Assembly: GCF_002735645.1 (NCBI RefSeq)
Contig: NZ_PDZG01000010.1
Coordinates: 26,684 to 90,683, forward strand
Direction of reading: 5' to 3'
Source: Iodobacter sp. BJB302
GTDB taxonomy: Bacteria; Pseudomonadota; Gammaproteobacteria; Burkholderiales; Chitinibacteraceae
DNA length: 64,000 nt
A program made the position numbers and the translations under genes. Under the pieces are notes generated by a model. That model had not been told where the DNA came from. It did no database searches and saw nothing but the letters and a program-made list of their open reading frames with translations. Numbering within the stretch: position 1 is the stretch's first letter; each line of letters begins with the position of its first letter. This document shows, piece after piece, positions 8,749 through 17,113 of this stretch.

Positions 8749-9377
8749 GACATCCTCGGATAAATAGTGGTTATTTCAGAAACATGCATGCCAATGCCGA
8801 TACAGCGCATCGCGGTGGCGATTGGGAATTCGGTATTTTTATACGGCTGGACTGTCACGATATCGCCAGAGAACAGCAGGCAGGCAGCGTGAATCATCTC
8901 GACAGAGCCAACAGATACCTGCAGCCGCCGCAGATGGGAGCGTTGCGGTTTGTACATCTCAATCATCTGCGTGATTTGCTGATCGACCGCTTCAGTGAGC
9001 GGGCGATCGATGACGCTGATTTCCAGATCAAACTCGGCCCAGTGGGCACCGGCGGGGTGCTCAATCAGCGTGAAATGCTCCAGCCCCACAGTCGTCAGCG
9101 CCTGCTTGACGGCCCAGGGCGTGCCTTTGTAGCGATGTAATTCGATAGCGGATTTAATCAGTGCTCTGCGTGCTTCATCATCAGCCGCTGCGCCCCAGCC
9201 GTGGTGCCCCATAACGTGGAATTGATCGGCCAAAAACGGCAGCACTGATGGCTCGGCCAGATCAACCAAATTAACTAAAACACGGGAAATATCGAGGCCA
9301 GTCAGCCGCTCAGAGAGCTGGGCCAGCGGGCCAAAACGCGGATCGAGCGCCAGGACTGGCGGAGTTGCATTAGCCAT
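8745..9377 (-). CDS. P2 gpI-like baseplate/tail protein
   Basis: 210 residues of the phage tail protein I family. It begins with the typical LDPRFGPLAQLSERLTGLDI..VLVNLVDLAEPSVLPFLADQFHVMG region, followed by ELHRYKGTPWAVKQAL, both hallmarks of the family. In P2-type contractile tails gpI sits in the baseplate wedge beside gpJ and gpW. Overlaps on both sides (gpJ stop, fibre start) show tight translational coupling. Confidence 0.92.
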   Translation of the reverse strand: MANATPPVLALDPRFGPLAQLSERLTGLDISRVLVNLVDLAEPSVLPFLADQFHVMGHHGWGAAADDEARRALIKSAIELHRYKGTPWAVKQALTTVGLEHFTLIEHPAGAHWAEFDLEISVIDRPLTEAVDQQITQMIEMYKPQRSHLRRLQVSVGSVEMIHAACLLFSGDIVTVQPYKNTEFPIATAMRCIGIGMHVSEITTIYPRMS

Positions 9378-10473
9378 CGCTCACCCCCGCCAGCACTACG
9401 CTGATGCTGGTGCAATGCGCCCACTCGGCCTCACCCACTGACAACAGCGCAGCAGGCGCAAGCAAAGTCACTTGATAAACACCAGAAACAGATAAAACGC
9501 CCACAATTTGGGTCGGCACAATATCCCGGCCCAGTGCTGCAGACTGCGTGGCCACAAACAGTGCCGCTTGTTTTTGCGCGGCCGCCAATGTGGCCACTGC
9601 ATCTGCATAGCTATATAGAGTCAGCTGAGCAGAGAGCGTGTACGTGCGCTCAACGGGTGAAAGCGTTTGCACTGAATCGGAGAGCGGCCGCACCTTCTCA
9701 TTCGAGCATTTGCCCGTTACAGCAGCCAGAATGGCCGCAGAGGGCTGGCCAGATTTGAGTAATGGATACAAGCGGATTTCACCCGGAATGGGTGAAGTGA
9801 CGGCGACCTCAACAATATCCTGGTGCGCCCGCATCGCATGCTGGCGGTACGCCAACTTGCTGCCCGCAACACTAAATACTTCCGGGGCCAACTTAATACT
9901 TTCGCGCAGACGATCATCGCTCTCGATTTCTGCGCCGCCCGAAGTCACCACCAAATTGGCCACACTGCTGACCGCTACACCAATAGGGTCAAGCAGCACA
10001 TTTACTTGCCCTGCTAAGTACCCATTTCCTCCTGTGCCCAATTCAACAGCGGCCACAGCAAGATCGGCATAGGTACTGGCCAGCGGCAGCATCACCTCAC
10101 TGAGTGAATAAAACTGCAGTCCTGCAGCGGTTTGCACCCGCGTTTCAGCGGGGATCAGCAACACAGCAGCCAAAGGCGCGGCAAAAGTGATTCTTACGAT
10201 GGTTTGGGCAGGCTGAGCAGGCAACCGGCTTACCCCCACCAGTTCCCCCAAATAATCCAGCATCGGGCCACGGGCAAACGCCACCAGATTTTGCCGAGCC
10301 GCATCATTGATCGAACTACGTAATAGAGTTTCACGGTATGCAATCAAATCAATAAACAGCCGCTCCACCTGCCCAGGGAAAAGCGTTTTACCCGTCATCG
10401 CTTCATAAGCAGCAATCAACTCAGCCGTAATGGCCTGGCTGTCATCGTCGATTACTTTGGGCAGGCTTGTCAT
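9370..10473 (-). CDS. P2 gpJ-like baseplate wedge protein
   Basis: 367 residues of the baseplate J family. Visible marks are the N-terminal helical part (MTGKTLFPGQVERLFIDLIAYRE), the central beta region (GNGYLAGQVNVLLDPIG and ESDDRLRESI) and the C-terminal VPTQIVGVLSVSGVYQVTLLAP. It forms the baseplate edge that triggers sheath contraction. The ATG overlaps the gpW stop by four bases and its 3' end overlaps gpI. Confidence 0.93.
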   Translation of the reverse strand: MTSLPKVIDDDSQAITAELIAAYEAMTGKTLFPGQVERLFIDLIAYRETLLRSSINDAARQNLVAFARGPMLDYLGELVGVSRLPAQPAQTIVRITFAAPLAAVLLIPAETRVQTAAGLQFYSLSEVMLPLASTYADLAVAAVELGTGGNGYLAGQVNVLLDPIGVAVSSVANLVVTSGGAEIESDDRLRESIKLAPEVFSVAGSKLAYRQHAMRAHQDIVEVAVTSPIPGEIRLYPLLKSGQPSAAILAAVTGKCSNEKVRPLSDSVQTLSPVERTYTLSAQLTLYSYADAVATLAAAQKQAALFVATQSAALGRDIVPTQIVGVLSVSGVYQVTLLAPAALLSVGEAEWAHCTSISVVLAGVSDG

Positions 10474-10826
10474 AGAGATACCGCCGTTTGATCAGTAAAC
10501 CCATCGGGCAAACGCCAGAACACTTTGATCATTGCCTGCCCAGGCTCGCCCAGCTCAAACGACACACGCTCAACAGAAACGCGAGGTTCCCAGCGGGCAA
10601 TGGCTTCCACGCTTTCACGTACTACATGCGGGCGGGCGCGATGGATGGGGTAATCGATATAGTCATGGAGTTTGCTGCCGAATTCTGGCCGCAATGGGTC
10701 TGCTCCCTGCGGGGTACGCAGAATGATCGCAATGGCTTGATGGATATCGTCGATATTTTCAACGATGCCATCACCGCCTAAAGCGGTCTGCCAGTGCTGG
10801 GAGGAGATGTCTTTGAGCTGAGTCAT
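10470..10826 (-). CDS. gpW/gp25-like baseplate protein, predicted leaderless start
   Basis: 118 residues with the GPW/gp25 lysozyme-like signature (IILRTPQGADPLRPEFGSKL, then RWEPRVSVERVSF), a baseplate wedge component. The start is odd. The ATG (10826-10824) lies at the end of a perfect 11-bp inverted repeat (10824-10846), and no Shine-Dalgarno precedes it. The late promoter at 10833-10875 would start transcription at the A of this ATG. The gene would then be the first, leaderless cistron of a baseplate-fibre transcript. Confidence 0.92.
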   Translation of the reverse strand: MTQLKDISSQHWQTALGGDGIVENIDDIHQAIAIILRTPQGADPLRPEFGSKLHDYIDYPIHRARPHVVRESVEAIARWEPRVSVERVSFELGEPGQAMIKVFWRLPDGFTDQTAVSL

Positions 10827-10832
10827 AGCGCC

Positions 10833-10875
10833 ATGATGGCGCTATGCAGGGGGAAGGGATATTAAAGCGGTTTAA
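10833..10875 (-). promoter_or_regulatory. Predicted Mor/C-type late promoter before gpW
   Basis: On the minus strand: dyad TTAAACCGCTTTAA (10875-10862), a 23-bp pyrimidine-rich gap, then -10 hexamer CATCAT (10838-10833), with no -35 box. The same arrangement occurs at 16.7, 24.6, 31.6 and 32.3 kb. Predicted +1 is 10826, the first base of the gpW ATG. The spacing is seen directly; promoter function is inferred from the Mu Mor/C analogy. Confidence 0.65.
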
Positions 10876-10878
10876 GGT

Positions 10879-11484
10879 TTACGTATGGGAATGGTGATTG
10901 GAATTACCCGCCACATCAATAATAGAGCCAGTGGCATGAACATCTCCATCCACGTCAACACGGCCAGTAAATTTAGAACCGTCACCACCGCCGCCTTCCA
11001 GCCCACCGAGATAAGTGAGTAAGCCATTCACTTTTAGTTTTCCGGTAAATTCTGCATCTGGCGAGTCGATTGTCACTTTGCTATCGGCCTTTAATACGAT
11101 GGTCGTGCTGGCTTCCACAATGACTTTTGATACGCCGGTAACGCTCAGCGTGTGGGTGGCTCGGTCGTATTCAAGCATGGCCCCGTCTTTAAACCTGATA
11201 CCGAATTTATTCGGGTCGGTCACTGGCGGGGTATCCGCATCAGAAAAAATCGCCCCGATAATCACCCCGTCTTCGCCCTGAGCATCAAGCAGCAGCGCCA
11301 CATGCTCGCCGGAGTCATACGTCCAGTAGCATTCATCATCTTGGGTTTTTGGATATGCGATCGGCAGCCACATCGTGCGCAGATTGTCGGTATCCGGCAG
11401 GCTAACCCGCGCAAATCCTGGCTTGCTGGCGAGTACAACGCCAAACTTAAGGGTGACGCCGCTTTCCTCAAAGGTCTCATCCAT
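10879..11484 (-). CDS. gpV-like baseplate spike protein
   Basis: 201 residues of the phage baseplate assembly protein V family. The N-terminal OB-like fold includes KFGVVLASKPGFARVSLPD and MWLPIAYPKTQDDECYW; GEHVALLLDAQGEDGVIIGAIFSD is the family core. The C-terminus is beta-helical (KVIVEASTTIVLKADSKVTI, then HATGSIIDVAGNSNHHSHT) and His-rich at the very end, as in metal-coordinating spike tips. It should form the trimeric membrane-piercing tip. It starts inside the gpD-like gene's last codons (8-base overlap). Confidence 0.92.
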   Translation of the reverse strand: MDETFEESGVTLKFGVVLASKPGFARVSLPDTDNLRTMWLPIAYPKTQDDECYWTYDSGEHVALLLDAQGEDGVIIGAIFSDADTPPVTDPNKFGIRFKDGAMLEYDRATHTLSVTGVSKVIVEASTTIVLKADSKVTIDSPDAEFTGKLKVNGLLTYLGGLEGGGGDGSKFTGRVDVDGDVHATGSIIDVAGNSNHHSHT

Positions 11485-12610
11485 GTTTTTTAGCCTTTAC
11501 TGTCGAGTAATCCATCACTTGTGCTTTGCCATTTTTCAAGCCATAGATGCCCAATCCGGGTGTTTTAGCCCCCTTGGCACCCTTTGATGATGCACCGCGT
11601 TTGACTTCCAATGCAGTGGTGTAGCCTTCGCCCCGGCTGATGCTGTGAACGGCTTTGCTGATGGTGTAAATCCCGGATAGCTGGCCGAACCCCGCCAGTT
11701 CAACAGTCACCCCAGCCGCCAGCCCCGGATCACCCGGCAAATTGATGTTGCCAGTGGTGCGTTCGATCAAGCGCTGATCCAAAGCGGCCTTGGCCTGTAC
11801 CTCTGCAGATGCCGCTGTGGGGGCGCGGCGGGTGATTTTAACCGTGTCAGCGCTGCTGCTCTTGCCCGATGTGGATGCGCCAACCACCGCCGTTTCGCCA
11901 TCTTTTGTCTCATAAATTACCTGCTTTTTACTTTTGGCATTGTGGTGGGATACCTCCACGCCTGCAGGCACGTCAGACACTTTATCTGTGAAGCTCCAGC
12001 CCGATAAATCTTTGGGAGAGAAAGTGCGCACCGGCTTTTGCTGGTGCAGGTCGGCGCTTTTCCAGAACACCAGGCGGGTGGAGTTTTCAGTCACTTTAAA
12101 GGCGTAGCCATACTGCCGGGCGATTCGGTGTAAAAACGCGAGGTCGCCTTCTTTGTATTGCGTGGCCCTATCAATCTGCAGCGGTTCGATTTTGCCCACC
12201 AGCGTCATATTGTGAGCTTTAGCGATCTGTGCCGCGATATCGGCCAGCGTTGTAGCCTCATAATCTTTGCCCTTGCGGGTACGCAGTGCTTTTTGCGCTC
12301 CTGCAGCAAGAGCACGAATTCGCACTACGGAGGGCGGGCCAGACAGCTCCAGCTCATCAATATCAAAGCGGCCTGCGCTGATCAGTGCCTGCTGCAGATA
12401 GCCAAATCGATAAGACAACTCCGCCCCTTTTTCCGGGTACCAGCTGTTTAGCCAGCGGCCGTCTGTGTCTTCCAGTTCAATATCCAGCCCATCAGCCTCG
12501 CCGCTTAAATTATCGGTGTACGTGATGGAGGTCGCGTACTGGCTCAGCTCTCGCGTGATATTGCGGCCGTTATAGTTCAGCTCAAATGCAGGGGTGTTTA
12601 GCGTTTCCAC
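11477..12610 (-). CDS. P2 gpD-like late tail protein (hub)
   Basis: 377 residues with the phage late control protein D/tail hub signature: an N-terminal ITRELSQYATSITYTDNLSG, then DTDGRWLNSWYPEKGAELSY, then an insert recognisable by LADIAAQIAKAHNMTL and FLHRIARQYGYAFKV. It forms the hub that joins tail tube and spike. Translation begins at a GTG (12610), 13 bases inside the gpX-like gene. The Gly/Lys-rich C-terminus (GASSKGAKGAKTPGLG) is an extension of unclear role. Confidence 0.9.
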   Translation of the reverse strand: METLNTPAFELNYNGRNITRELSQYATSITYTDNLSGEADGLDIELEDTDGRWLNSWYPEKGAELSYRFGYLQQALISAGRFDIDELELSGPPSVVRIRALAAGAQKALRTRKGKDYEATTLADIAAQIAKAHNMTLVGKIEPLQIDRATQYKEGDLAFLHRIARQYGYAFKVTENSTRLVFWKSADLHQQKPVRTFSPKDLSGWSFTDKVSDVPAGVEVSHHNAKSKKQVIYETKDGETAVVGASTSGKSSSADTVKITRRAPTAASAEVQAKAALDQRLIERTTGNINLPGDPGLAAGVTVELAGFGQLSGIYTISKAVHSISRGEGYTTALEVKRGASSKGAKGAKTPGLGIYGLKNGKAQVMDYSTVKAKKHG

Positions 12611-12804
12611 GGCGGCAGATCCTCGGTTGAAACCTCTTCTTCAATAATCGGGATCAGTACGGTTTGCCCGCTGGGCAGCACTTCGCTAATGGCCATATGT
12701 GGGTTGGCATCAATCAGTAAGGGGATGCGCGATATATCGCGGTAGTAGCGCCAGGCTAATAAATCCCAGCGATCGCCGTCTGTGGTGATGTGGGTGAGGT
12801 TCAT
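12598..12804 (-). CDS. P2 gpX-like tail protein
   Basis: 68 residues with a LysM-like core (DGDRWDLLAWRYYRDISRIPLLIDANP), typical of the small tail protein X that lies between gpU and gpD in P2-type tails. Its small size and overlapping ends are normal for the family. The likely role is in hub or tail completion. Confidence 0.88.
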   Translation of the reverse strand: MNLTHITTDGDRWDLLAWRYYRDISRIPLLIDANPHMAISEVLPSGQTVLIPIIEEEVSTEDLPPWKR

Positions 12805-13721
12805 CCTGCTACCTGCCTGGTCACCGCAGCCGCAGTCATCCGGGCCAGCGGCAGAGTTGCGCCCCGGATCTCGCTATCTACCCGCTGAATGGCCCCGTTT
12901 GCAGAGGTTAAAACGGAGAGCAAATTACCCGCATTTGCGCTGGCCATATTCTGCGTGATGCTGCTCATCTCGCCGCGTACCCGCAGTACGCGCTGCACGG
13001 TTTGCGCAGCATCGCTGGCCACAATGGCAATATTTTTTAGCCCGCCCATTTGTTCCGCTACGGCCCCCAGCCCCGGCAAAGCACCACCTACCGTGGCGCT
13101 CACCCCTGGCAAACGCGCCAGCGCAGAGACAGGATCTGATTTAGCCAATTGGCGCACTGCAGCGACGGCCGTCAGTGCCTGGCTGGCTGTATTCAATGCA
13201 CCTTTTGCCATTGAGATGGCTTGTGATAATGGGCTAACTGCAGGAATAGCAGCCACTACGCCAGGCTCTGCTAATTTATTGAGCTGGGCCTGCAGCGGCA
13301 GCGGGCTGCTGCCGCTGACAATGGCCAGCGGGCGGGGCTTGGCATCTTCGCCGGTATATTCACGCAGGGATAATTGGGCCTCCAGCGCGATCATGCTGCC
13401 CGATTTGTCGGTCTGGCGGCCTGTGGCCGTGGCATCAGTAATCACAAAGCGGCCTTTGTAATCACCATTGCCCAGCACAAATGACATCGGCTCATGCGCG
13501 GTGATCGCCTTACGCAGGCGCAGCAGCTCGGCCTCTGGCTTGCAATAACTGGCATGAAAAACCAGATCAATTTTGATCTCGTCCAGCTTATCGCCTACAT
13601 GCTGCAGCCGTGGCTTGCGGCCAATCAGTGCGTGCTCGGCATAGTCTGCGCCGTAGCTGATTTCCAACCCGTCAAAATAGGTAATCAGATCGAATTCCAC
13701 CTCGCCGAGAATCGCAAACAT
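12801..13721 (-). CDS. P2 gpU-like tail protein
   Basis: 306 residues. The first ~140 residues (FAILGEVEFDLITYFDGLE, then YAEHALIGRKPRLQHVGDKL, FVLGNGDYKGRFVITDATAT) are the gpU family, involved in tail completion and tape-measure interaction. The long Ala/Val-rich C-terminal half is a low-complexity helical extension also found in other BcepMu-like gpU proteins. The ATG overlaps the tape-measure stop (TAATG). Confidence 0.88.
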   Translation of the reverse strand: MFAILGEVEFDLITYFDGLEISYGADYAEHALIGRKPRLQHVGDKLDEIKIDLVFHASYCKPEAELLRLRKAITAHEPMSFVLGNGDYKGRFVITDATATGRQTDKSGSMIALEAQLSLREYTGEDAKPRPLAIVSGSSPLPLQAQLNKLAEPGVVAAIPAVSPLSQAISMAKGALNTASQALTAVAAVRQLAKSDPVSALARLPGVSATVGGALPGLGAVAEQMGGLKNIAIVASDAAQTVQRVLRVRGEMSSITQNMASANAGNLLSVLTSANGAIQRVDSEIRGATLPLARMTAAAVTRQVAG

Positions 13722-16255
13722 TAAGCGTTCCCCTCATAGCTGCCACGTTTCCTATTGGCCTCGTACCGCTTCATCATCCTTTCAAACTCTGGATAAGAGG
13801 CTTGCAACGCTTGGTTTACCTGGCCTTGCACTGCAGCAGGATCACCGCCTTGCACTGTGATTTGCGGGGAAAAGTGAACGGTCATACCCCCAGATGCATT
13901 TGGCCCTTGTTCATTGCCAGATGCACGAGGCACCACACTAGCCACACGGTTGGCCACATCCACAAAAGGCGCTGCTAATTCTGGCTTACCCCATGCCGTG
14001 GCGCTGGCCTGAGCCATTGTGGCCACGGCGCGAGTGGCCAGTGCAGCAGAGCGGCCAATACCCAACGCAGCACCCTGGGCGATATTGTCGCCAAAACCCA
14101 GAAAAACCCGTGATGGAGACTGGATGCCCAGGGTGTCGGCAAACCAGCCTTTTAAATTCTGGCCGAATTCCACGATCGTATCTTTTGCCGCACTGAATTT
14201 AGATTTAATACCATTAATGAGTCCATCAATAATATGTGACCCAAAATTGGTAAACTCGGCAGTAATCCCCTTCATCCATTCCCAGCTGCTCGTAAAAATC
14301 CCTTTTACACCGGCCCAAAGATTGGCAAACCACGGTTTAATCTTGTCCCAATAGCGGTAGATTAAATATGCACCAACAGCAATGGCCGTAATCGCCAGCC
14401 CGATTGGGTTCAGCATTAAAGCCCGCCCCAGCCACAGCACAGCACGGCCTGCCATCATGATGCCGCTCACTAATCGCCCGGCTAAAACACCGGCAAGCGA
14501 TCGGGCCATACCCACGAAGCGTAAGAAAAAAGGGCCAATTCGGGTAAATGCAGAAGCGATCCAGCTACCCATTCTGCCCAAAGTGGCCACAAACGCATTG
14601 GCCCGCGCCGCGCCCATGCCGAACATTTGGAAAAAGCTGGAAAGGCGCGAGCCGCCGCTAAGCAGTAAAGCGCGAAGGAGTGTCCATTTAGAAGCCAATG
14701 TATGCCAAACCGTCCCCAGTGCATTGAAGGGAGACAGCAGCAAGTTGATGCCGTATTTCAGGCCAATGATAGCCAGCTTCCCAGCCAGCAAAGCACCAAC
14801 CAAACCAATTGCGCCTTTGATGATGCCAGGGTGTGTCTTGGCCCATTCGCCAAACGCTTTAATCGTGGGTTTAATATCATTCAATAACTCGGTCAGCGGA
14901 GGTAAAAGCACATTCCCGATCGTTAAACCGATATCAGTTAAACCAATTTTGAAAGCCCTGAATTGCTCCGTCGCCGTTTCCATCCGCTTTGTATAATCCA
15001 CACCCAGCAGATCTTTCCCCTCCGCTTTGATAGAGCCTTGCTTGATGTCCTTCATCTCGCCCTGGTTGGCGATCGCAGGACGAATAAATGCCATTGCCTG
15101 CATATCCTGAAACAACTCACCCAGTTTATAGGCCTCTGACAGGCGATCGAGAGCAGCTTTGCGCTCGGCATCGTCTTTAATGCCCAGCGCTTTTTGTAGC
15201 TCCCCCGTTGCCTTTGGCCCTTTGGTTTGCATGTACTGCGTAATTAACTCCAGCATGGATTGCACCGGGGTTAATCCAGCGGCCCGCAAGTTAGTCATGC
15301 TGCTTTTTAAATTAATCCCAGCTTTTTCAAAATCTTTTAGCGTATCCGGGGAAGTAATCTTCTGCAGAAAGTTGCGGAAGTTATTTGCTGCTTCGTCATT
15401 GGTTCCAGCCCCCTTGCGGGCGATTTGCAATGACGCGCCGATTTCAGCCACGGCTTCTTTGCCCGTCACTCCCAGCGCTTCAAATGAAGGGGTGAGTGCT
15501 GGCAACCATTTGGCCATATCGCGGATCTCAAACTGGCCGCGCTTACCGGCATAGGCCAGCATATTCAACGCGCCCTCAAACCCCGCTTCGCCTACTTTTA
15601 AATTGTCTTTCAGCGCCAGCGCTACACGCCCCAAGTCATCCATGCTGGCCCGCGTGGCTGTGGCCGCTTTTGCCATCACCGGCGCATAGACTTCTAATGA
15701 TTTAGCGCTCTGAATGCCACCTGCCACCAACACACCCATGCCCCGGCCAATCTCATCCTGAAACTGATTCCACTGTCCGGCGGCCACTCGCACGGTATTG
15801 CCAAGCTGGGCCTCTTCTTTCTTGCTGAATTCGCCGGTAATGGCGATATCGCGCATCTGGTCCTGAAAATTTGCCGCAACTTTCACAGATTTAGCCACCG
15901 GCATACCAATGGCCACGGCTGTGCCGACCGTCTCCATCGCTTGGCCACGCAGCTCAGAGCGCTGTTCAGTCAGCGCCGCACCCCGCGCCATACTGGCTGC
16001 CAGCCGCTCTTGCCGGATGCGCAACTGCTCTAATGTTTGGCCGAGGCGCTCATACTGGCGGCGCAAAGCGTCTACGTTGCGGGCTGGATGGCTGGCGGCA
16101 CGGGCCATGGCCTCACCCAGGCGGGCATGCCGTGCGCGGAGTTGATCGGCCACTTGCCCCATCTGGCCAAGCGTGCCCCGCGCACCAGCAAATGCTGAGG
16201 AAAATGATCCCGCCAGCGCTGCCCCAATCCTGATGCCAATCGATAAATCTGCCAT
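13721..16255 (-). CDS. Tail tape measure protein
   Basis: 844 residues, the longest late gene, in the usual position between chaperones and gpU. The N-terminus has two Arg/Glu-rich heptad segments (LRARHARLGEAMARAA, LRQQYERLG-type). A TP901-type core follows (AGQWNQFQDEIGRGMGVLV, KLGELFQDMQAM), then several hydrophobic membrane-like helices at about residues 440-640, typical of proteins that set tail length and enter the host membrane. The C-terminus is conserved with lambdoid/P2 measures (LGIQSPSRVFLGFGDNIAQG). Length predicts a contractile tail of roughly 125 nm by the usual ~0.15 nm per residue rule. Confidence 0.93.
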   Translation of the reverse strand: MADLSIGIRIGAALAGSFSSAFAGARGTLGQMGQVADQLRARHARLGEAMARAASHPARNVDALRRQYERLGQTLEQLRIRQERLAASMARGAALTEQRSELRGQAMETVGTAVAIGMPVAKSVKVAANFQDQMRDIAITGEFSKKEEAQLGNTVRVAAGQWNQFQDEIGRGMGVLVAGGIQSAKSLEVYAPVMAKAATATRASMDDLGRVALALKDNLKVGEAGFEGALNMLAYAGKRGQFEIRDMAKWLPALTPSFEALGVTGKEAVAEIGASLQIARKGAGTNDEAANNFRNFLQKITSPDTLKDFEKAGINLKSSMTNLRAAGLTPVQSMLELITQYMQTKGPKATGELQKALGIKDDAERKAALDRLSEAYKLGELFQDMQAMAFIRPAIANQGEMKDIKQGSIKAEGKDLLGVDYTKRMETATEQFRAFKIGLTDIGLTIGNVLLPPLTELLNDIKPTIKAFGEWAKTHPGIIKGAIGLVGALLAGKLAIIGLKYGINLLLSPFNALGTVWHTLASKWTLLRALLLSGGSRLSSFFQMFGMGAARANAFVATLGRMGSWIASAFTRIGPFFLRFVGMARSLAGVLAGRLVSGIMMAGRAVLWLGRALMLNPIGLAITAIAVGAYLIYRYWDKIKPWFANLWAGVKGIFTSSWEWMKGITAEFTNFGSHIIDGLINGIKSKFSAAKDTIVEFGQNLKGWFADTLGIQSPSRVFLGFGDNIAQGAALGIGRSAALATRAVATMAQASATAWGKPELAAPFVDVANRVASVVPRASGNEQGPNASGGMTVHFSPQITVQGGDPAAVQGQVNQALQASYPEFERMMKRYEANRKRGSYEGNA

Positions 16256-16267
16256 GCCGCCACCCGC

Positions 16268-16465
16268 TTAGTTTTGACTACGGCGCTTTATTTCACGCTC
16301 TGCAGCCTCAACCCAGAAAAAATAATCATCCATTTCCAGTGCGTCAATTTCAGACGGCTGTAGCCGTAGTACCAGCAGCAGGATCTCGTCCAGCGGCCTG
16401 AGTGATTTCTCCGCCACTCGCCATGGACTGAAAGGCATCGGAAAGCACCTTGCTGTCCGCCACAT
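16268..16465 (-). CDS. Tail chaperone downstream frame (gpE'-like), probably expressed by frameshift
   Basis: A 65-codon frame overlapping the 3' half of the chaperone gene. Its second half (LRLQPSEIDALEMDDYFFWVEAAEREIKRR) resembles the P2 gpE' tail chaperone extension. The frame is open well upstream of its first ATG, as expected if it is reached by ribosomal frameshifting. The shift needed is +1 or -2, unlike the -1 of P2 and like the -2 described for Mu. It ends 13 bp before the tape measure gene, as the family does. Confidence 0.75.
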   Translation of the reverse strand: MWRTARCFPMPFSPWRVAEKSLRPLDEILLLVLRLQPSEIDALEMDDYFFWVEAAEREIKRRSQN

Positions 16466-16652
16466 CCAGCTGATCCAGATCTTCCACCACCAGCCCTGTC
16501 AGGCGGCTAAACAGAAAATCTTCCTGATCAACCGGATCGCTGCTAAATTTTTGCGCCGCTTTTAAATCGGCACGCTTAGGGCGTGGCAAATCCAGCGAAT
16601 CAATGCGAACGCCAGCAGCGGTGGTAAATGGGAACTTCAGCGTAATTTTCAT
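16350..16652 (-). CDS. Tail assembly chaperone (gpE-like)
   Basis: 100 residues from the ATG at 16652 (AAAGGG seven bases upstream; the longer frame from 16706 lacks a site). KITLKFPFTTAAGVRIDSLD, then RPKRADLKAAQKF and FLFSRLTGL are typical of phage tail assembly chaperones (TAC_7/gp41-like). These coat the tape measure before tube assembly. It is the first gene after late promoter 16710-16752, with a ~50-base leader. Confidence 0.88.
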   Translation of the reverse strand: MKITLKFPFTTAAGVRIDSLDLPRPKRADLKAAQKFSSDPVDQEDFLFSRLTGLVVEDLDQLDVADSKVLSDAFQSMASGGEITQAAGRDPAAGTTATAV

Positions 16653-16709
16653 GGGATGCCCTTTATGTGAGTGAATTGGCCAAAGTGATGGCAGAACTAA
16701 ACACAAAGG

Positions 16710-16752
16710 ATTTTGCGGGAGGCGGGAGCAGGAGTCAGTTAATGCAGTTTAG
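16710..16752 (-). promoter_or_regulatory. Predicted Mor/C-type late promoter before the tail chaperone
   Basis: Minus strand: dyad CTAAACTGCATTAA (16752-16739), a 23-bp pyrimidine-rich gap, then -10 CAAAAT (16715-16710). Predicted +1 is near 16703, giving a ~50-base leader with a Shine-Dalgarno. It abuts the terminator at 16752-16778, so it restarts late transcription downstream of the cargo cassette. Confidence 0.6.
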
Positions 16753-16778
16753 AAAAGGAAAGCCCACCGAGGTGGGCT
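16752..16778 (-). terminator. Rho-independent terminator ending the cargo cassette
   Basis: Minus strand: AGCCCACCTCGGTGGGCT hairpin followed by TTCCTTTTC. It lies ten bases after the stop of the 91-codon cargo frame. Its stem is nearly identical to the terminator at 18762-18784 on the other side of the cassette. Confidence 0.8.
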
Positions 16779-16787
16779 ATCACATTA

Positions 16788-17024
16788 TTACTTTCCCAGA
16801 GAAATTTTAATTTCTTTAAGAATGGTGGTCAGGTCATCAACTTGTATACGTATATTGCTGGCATTTATCAGGCGCATATCAGGCTTTGCTGCTCTTTCTT
16901 CTTCATCCAAACATGGTCCGGGATCTTGCCATTTTTGGCCCTGCATCGTTGTGATTAAAGCTTCAAATCGTTCACGCAGTTGTTTTTCAAATTGATCAAT
17001 ATATTGCTTGTTATGCTTAGACAT
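16788..17024 (-). CDS. Small acidic protein of the cargo cassette, unknown function
   Basis: 78 residues from the ATG at 17024; an upstream in-frame ATG at 17063 would read through a T-rich stretch. The chain is hydrophilic and mainly helical (QYIDQFEKQLRERFEALITT, VDDLTTILKEIKISLGK) with one central Cys and no membrane segment. No family recognised. It is AT-rich compared with tail genes and ends beside a terminator. No convincing ribosome site is visible. It could be an antitoxin-like or adaptor partner of the HEPN proteins upstream, but only by position. Confidence 0.5.
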   Translation of the reverse strand: MSKHNKQYIDQFEKQLRERFEALITTMQGQKWQDPGPCLDEEERAAKPDMRLINASNIRIQVDDLTTILKEIKISLGK

Positions 17025-17113
17025 AATGACACGATGACTTAGGTAATAAAAAAACCCAACCATTACGCGGCTGAGCCGTGAACTCTAGCTAAAAATGACT
17101 GTAACCAGGACTT

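Noticed and set aside
17040..17095. T-rich stretch with a small stem after the HEPN gene as a terminator
   Set aside because: The stem (CGGCT-C-AGCCG) is too short with a one-base loop and the T-run is displaced, so I did not call it.
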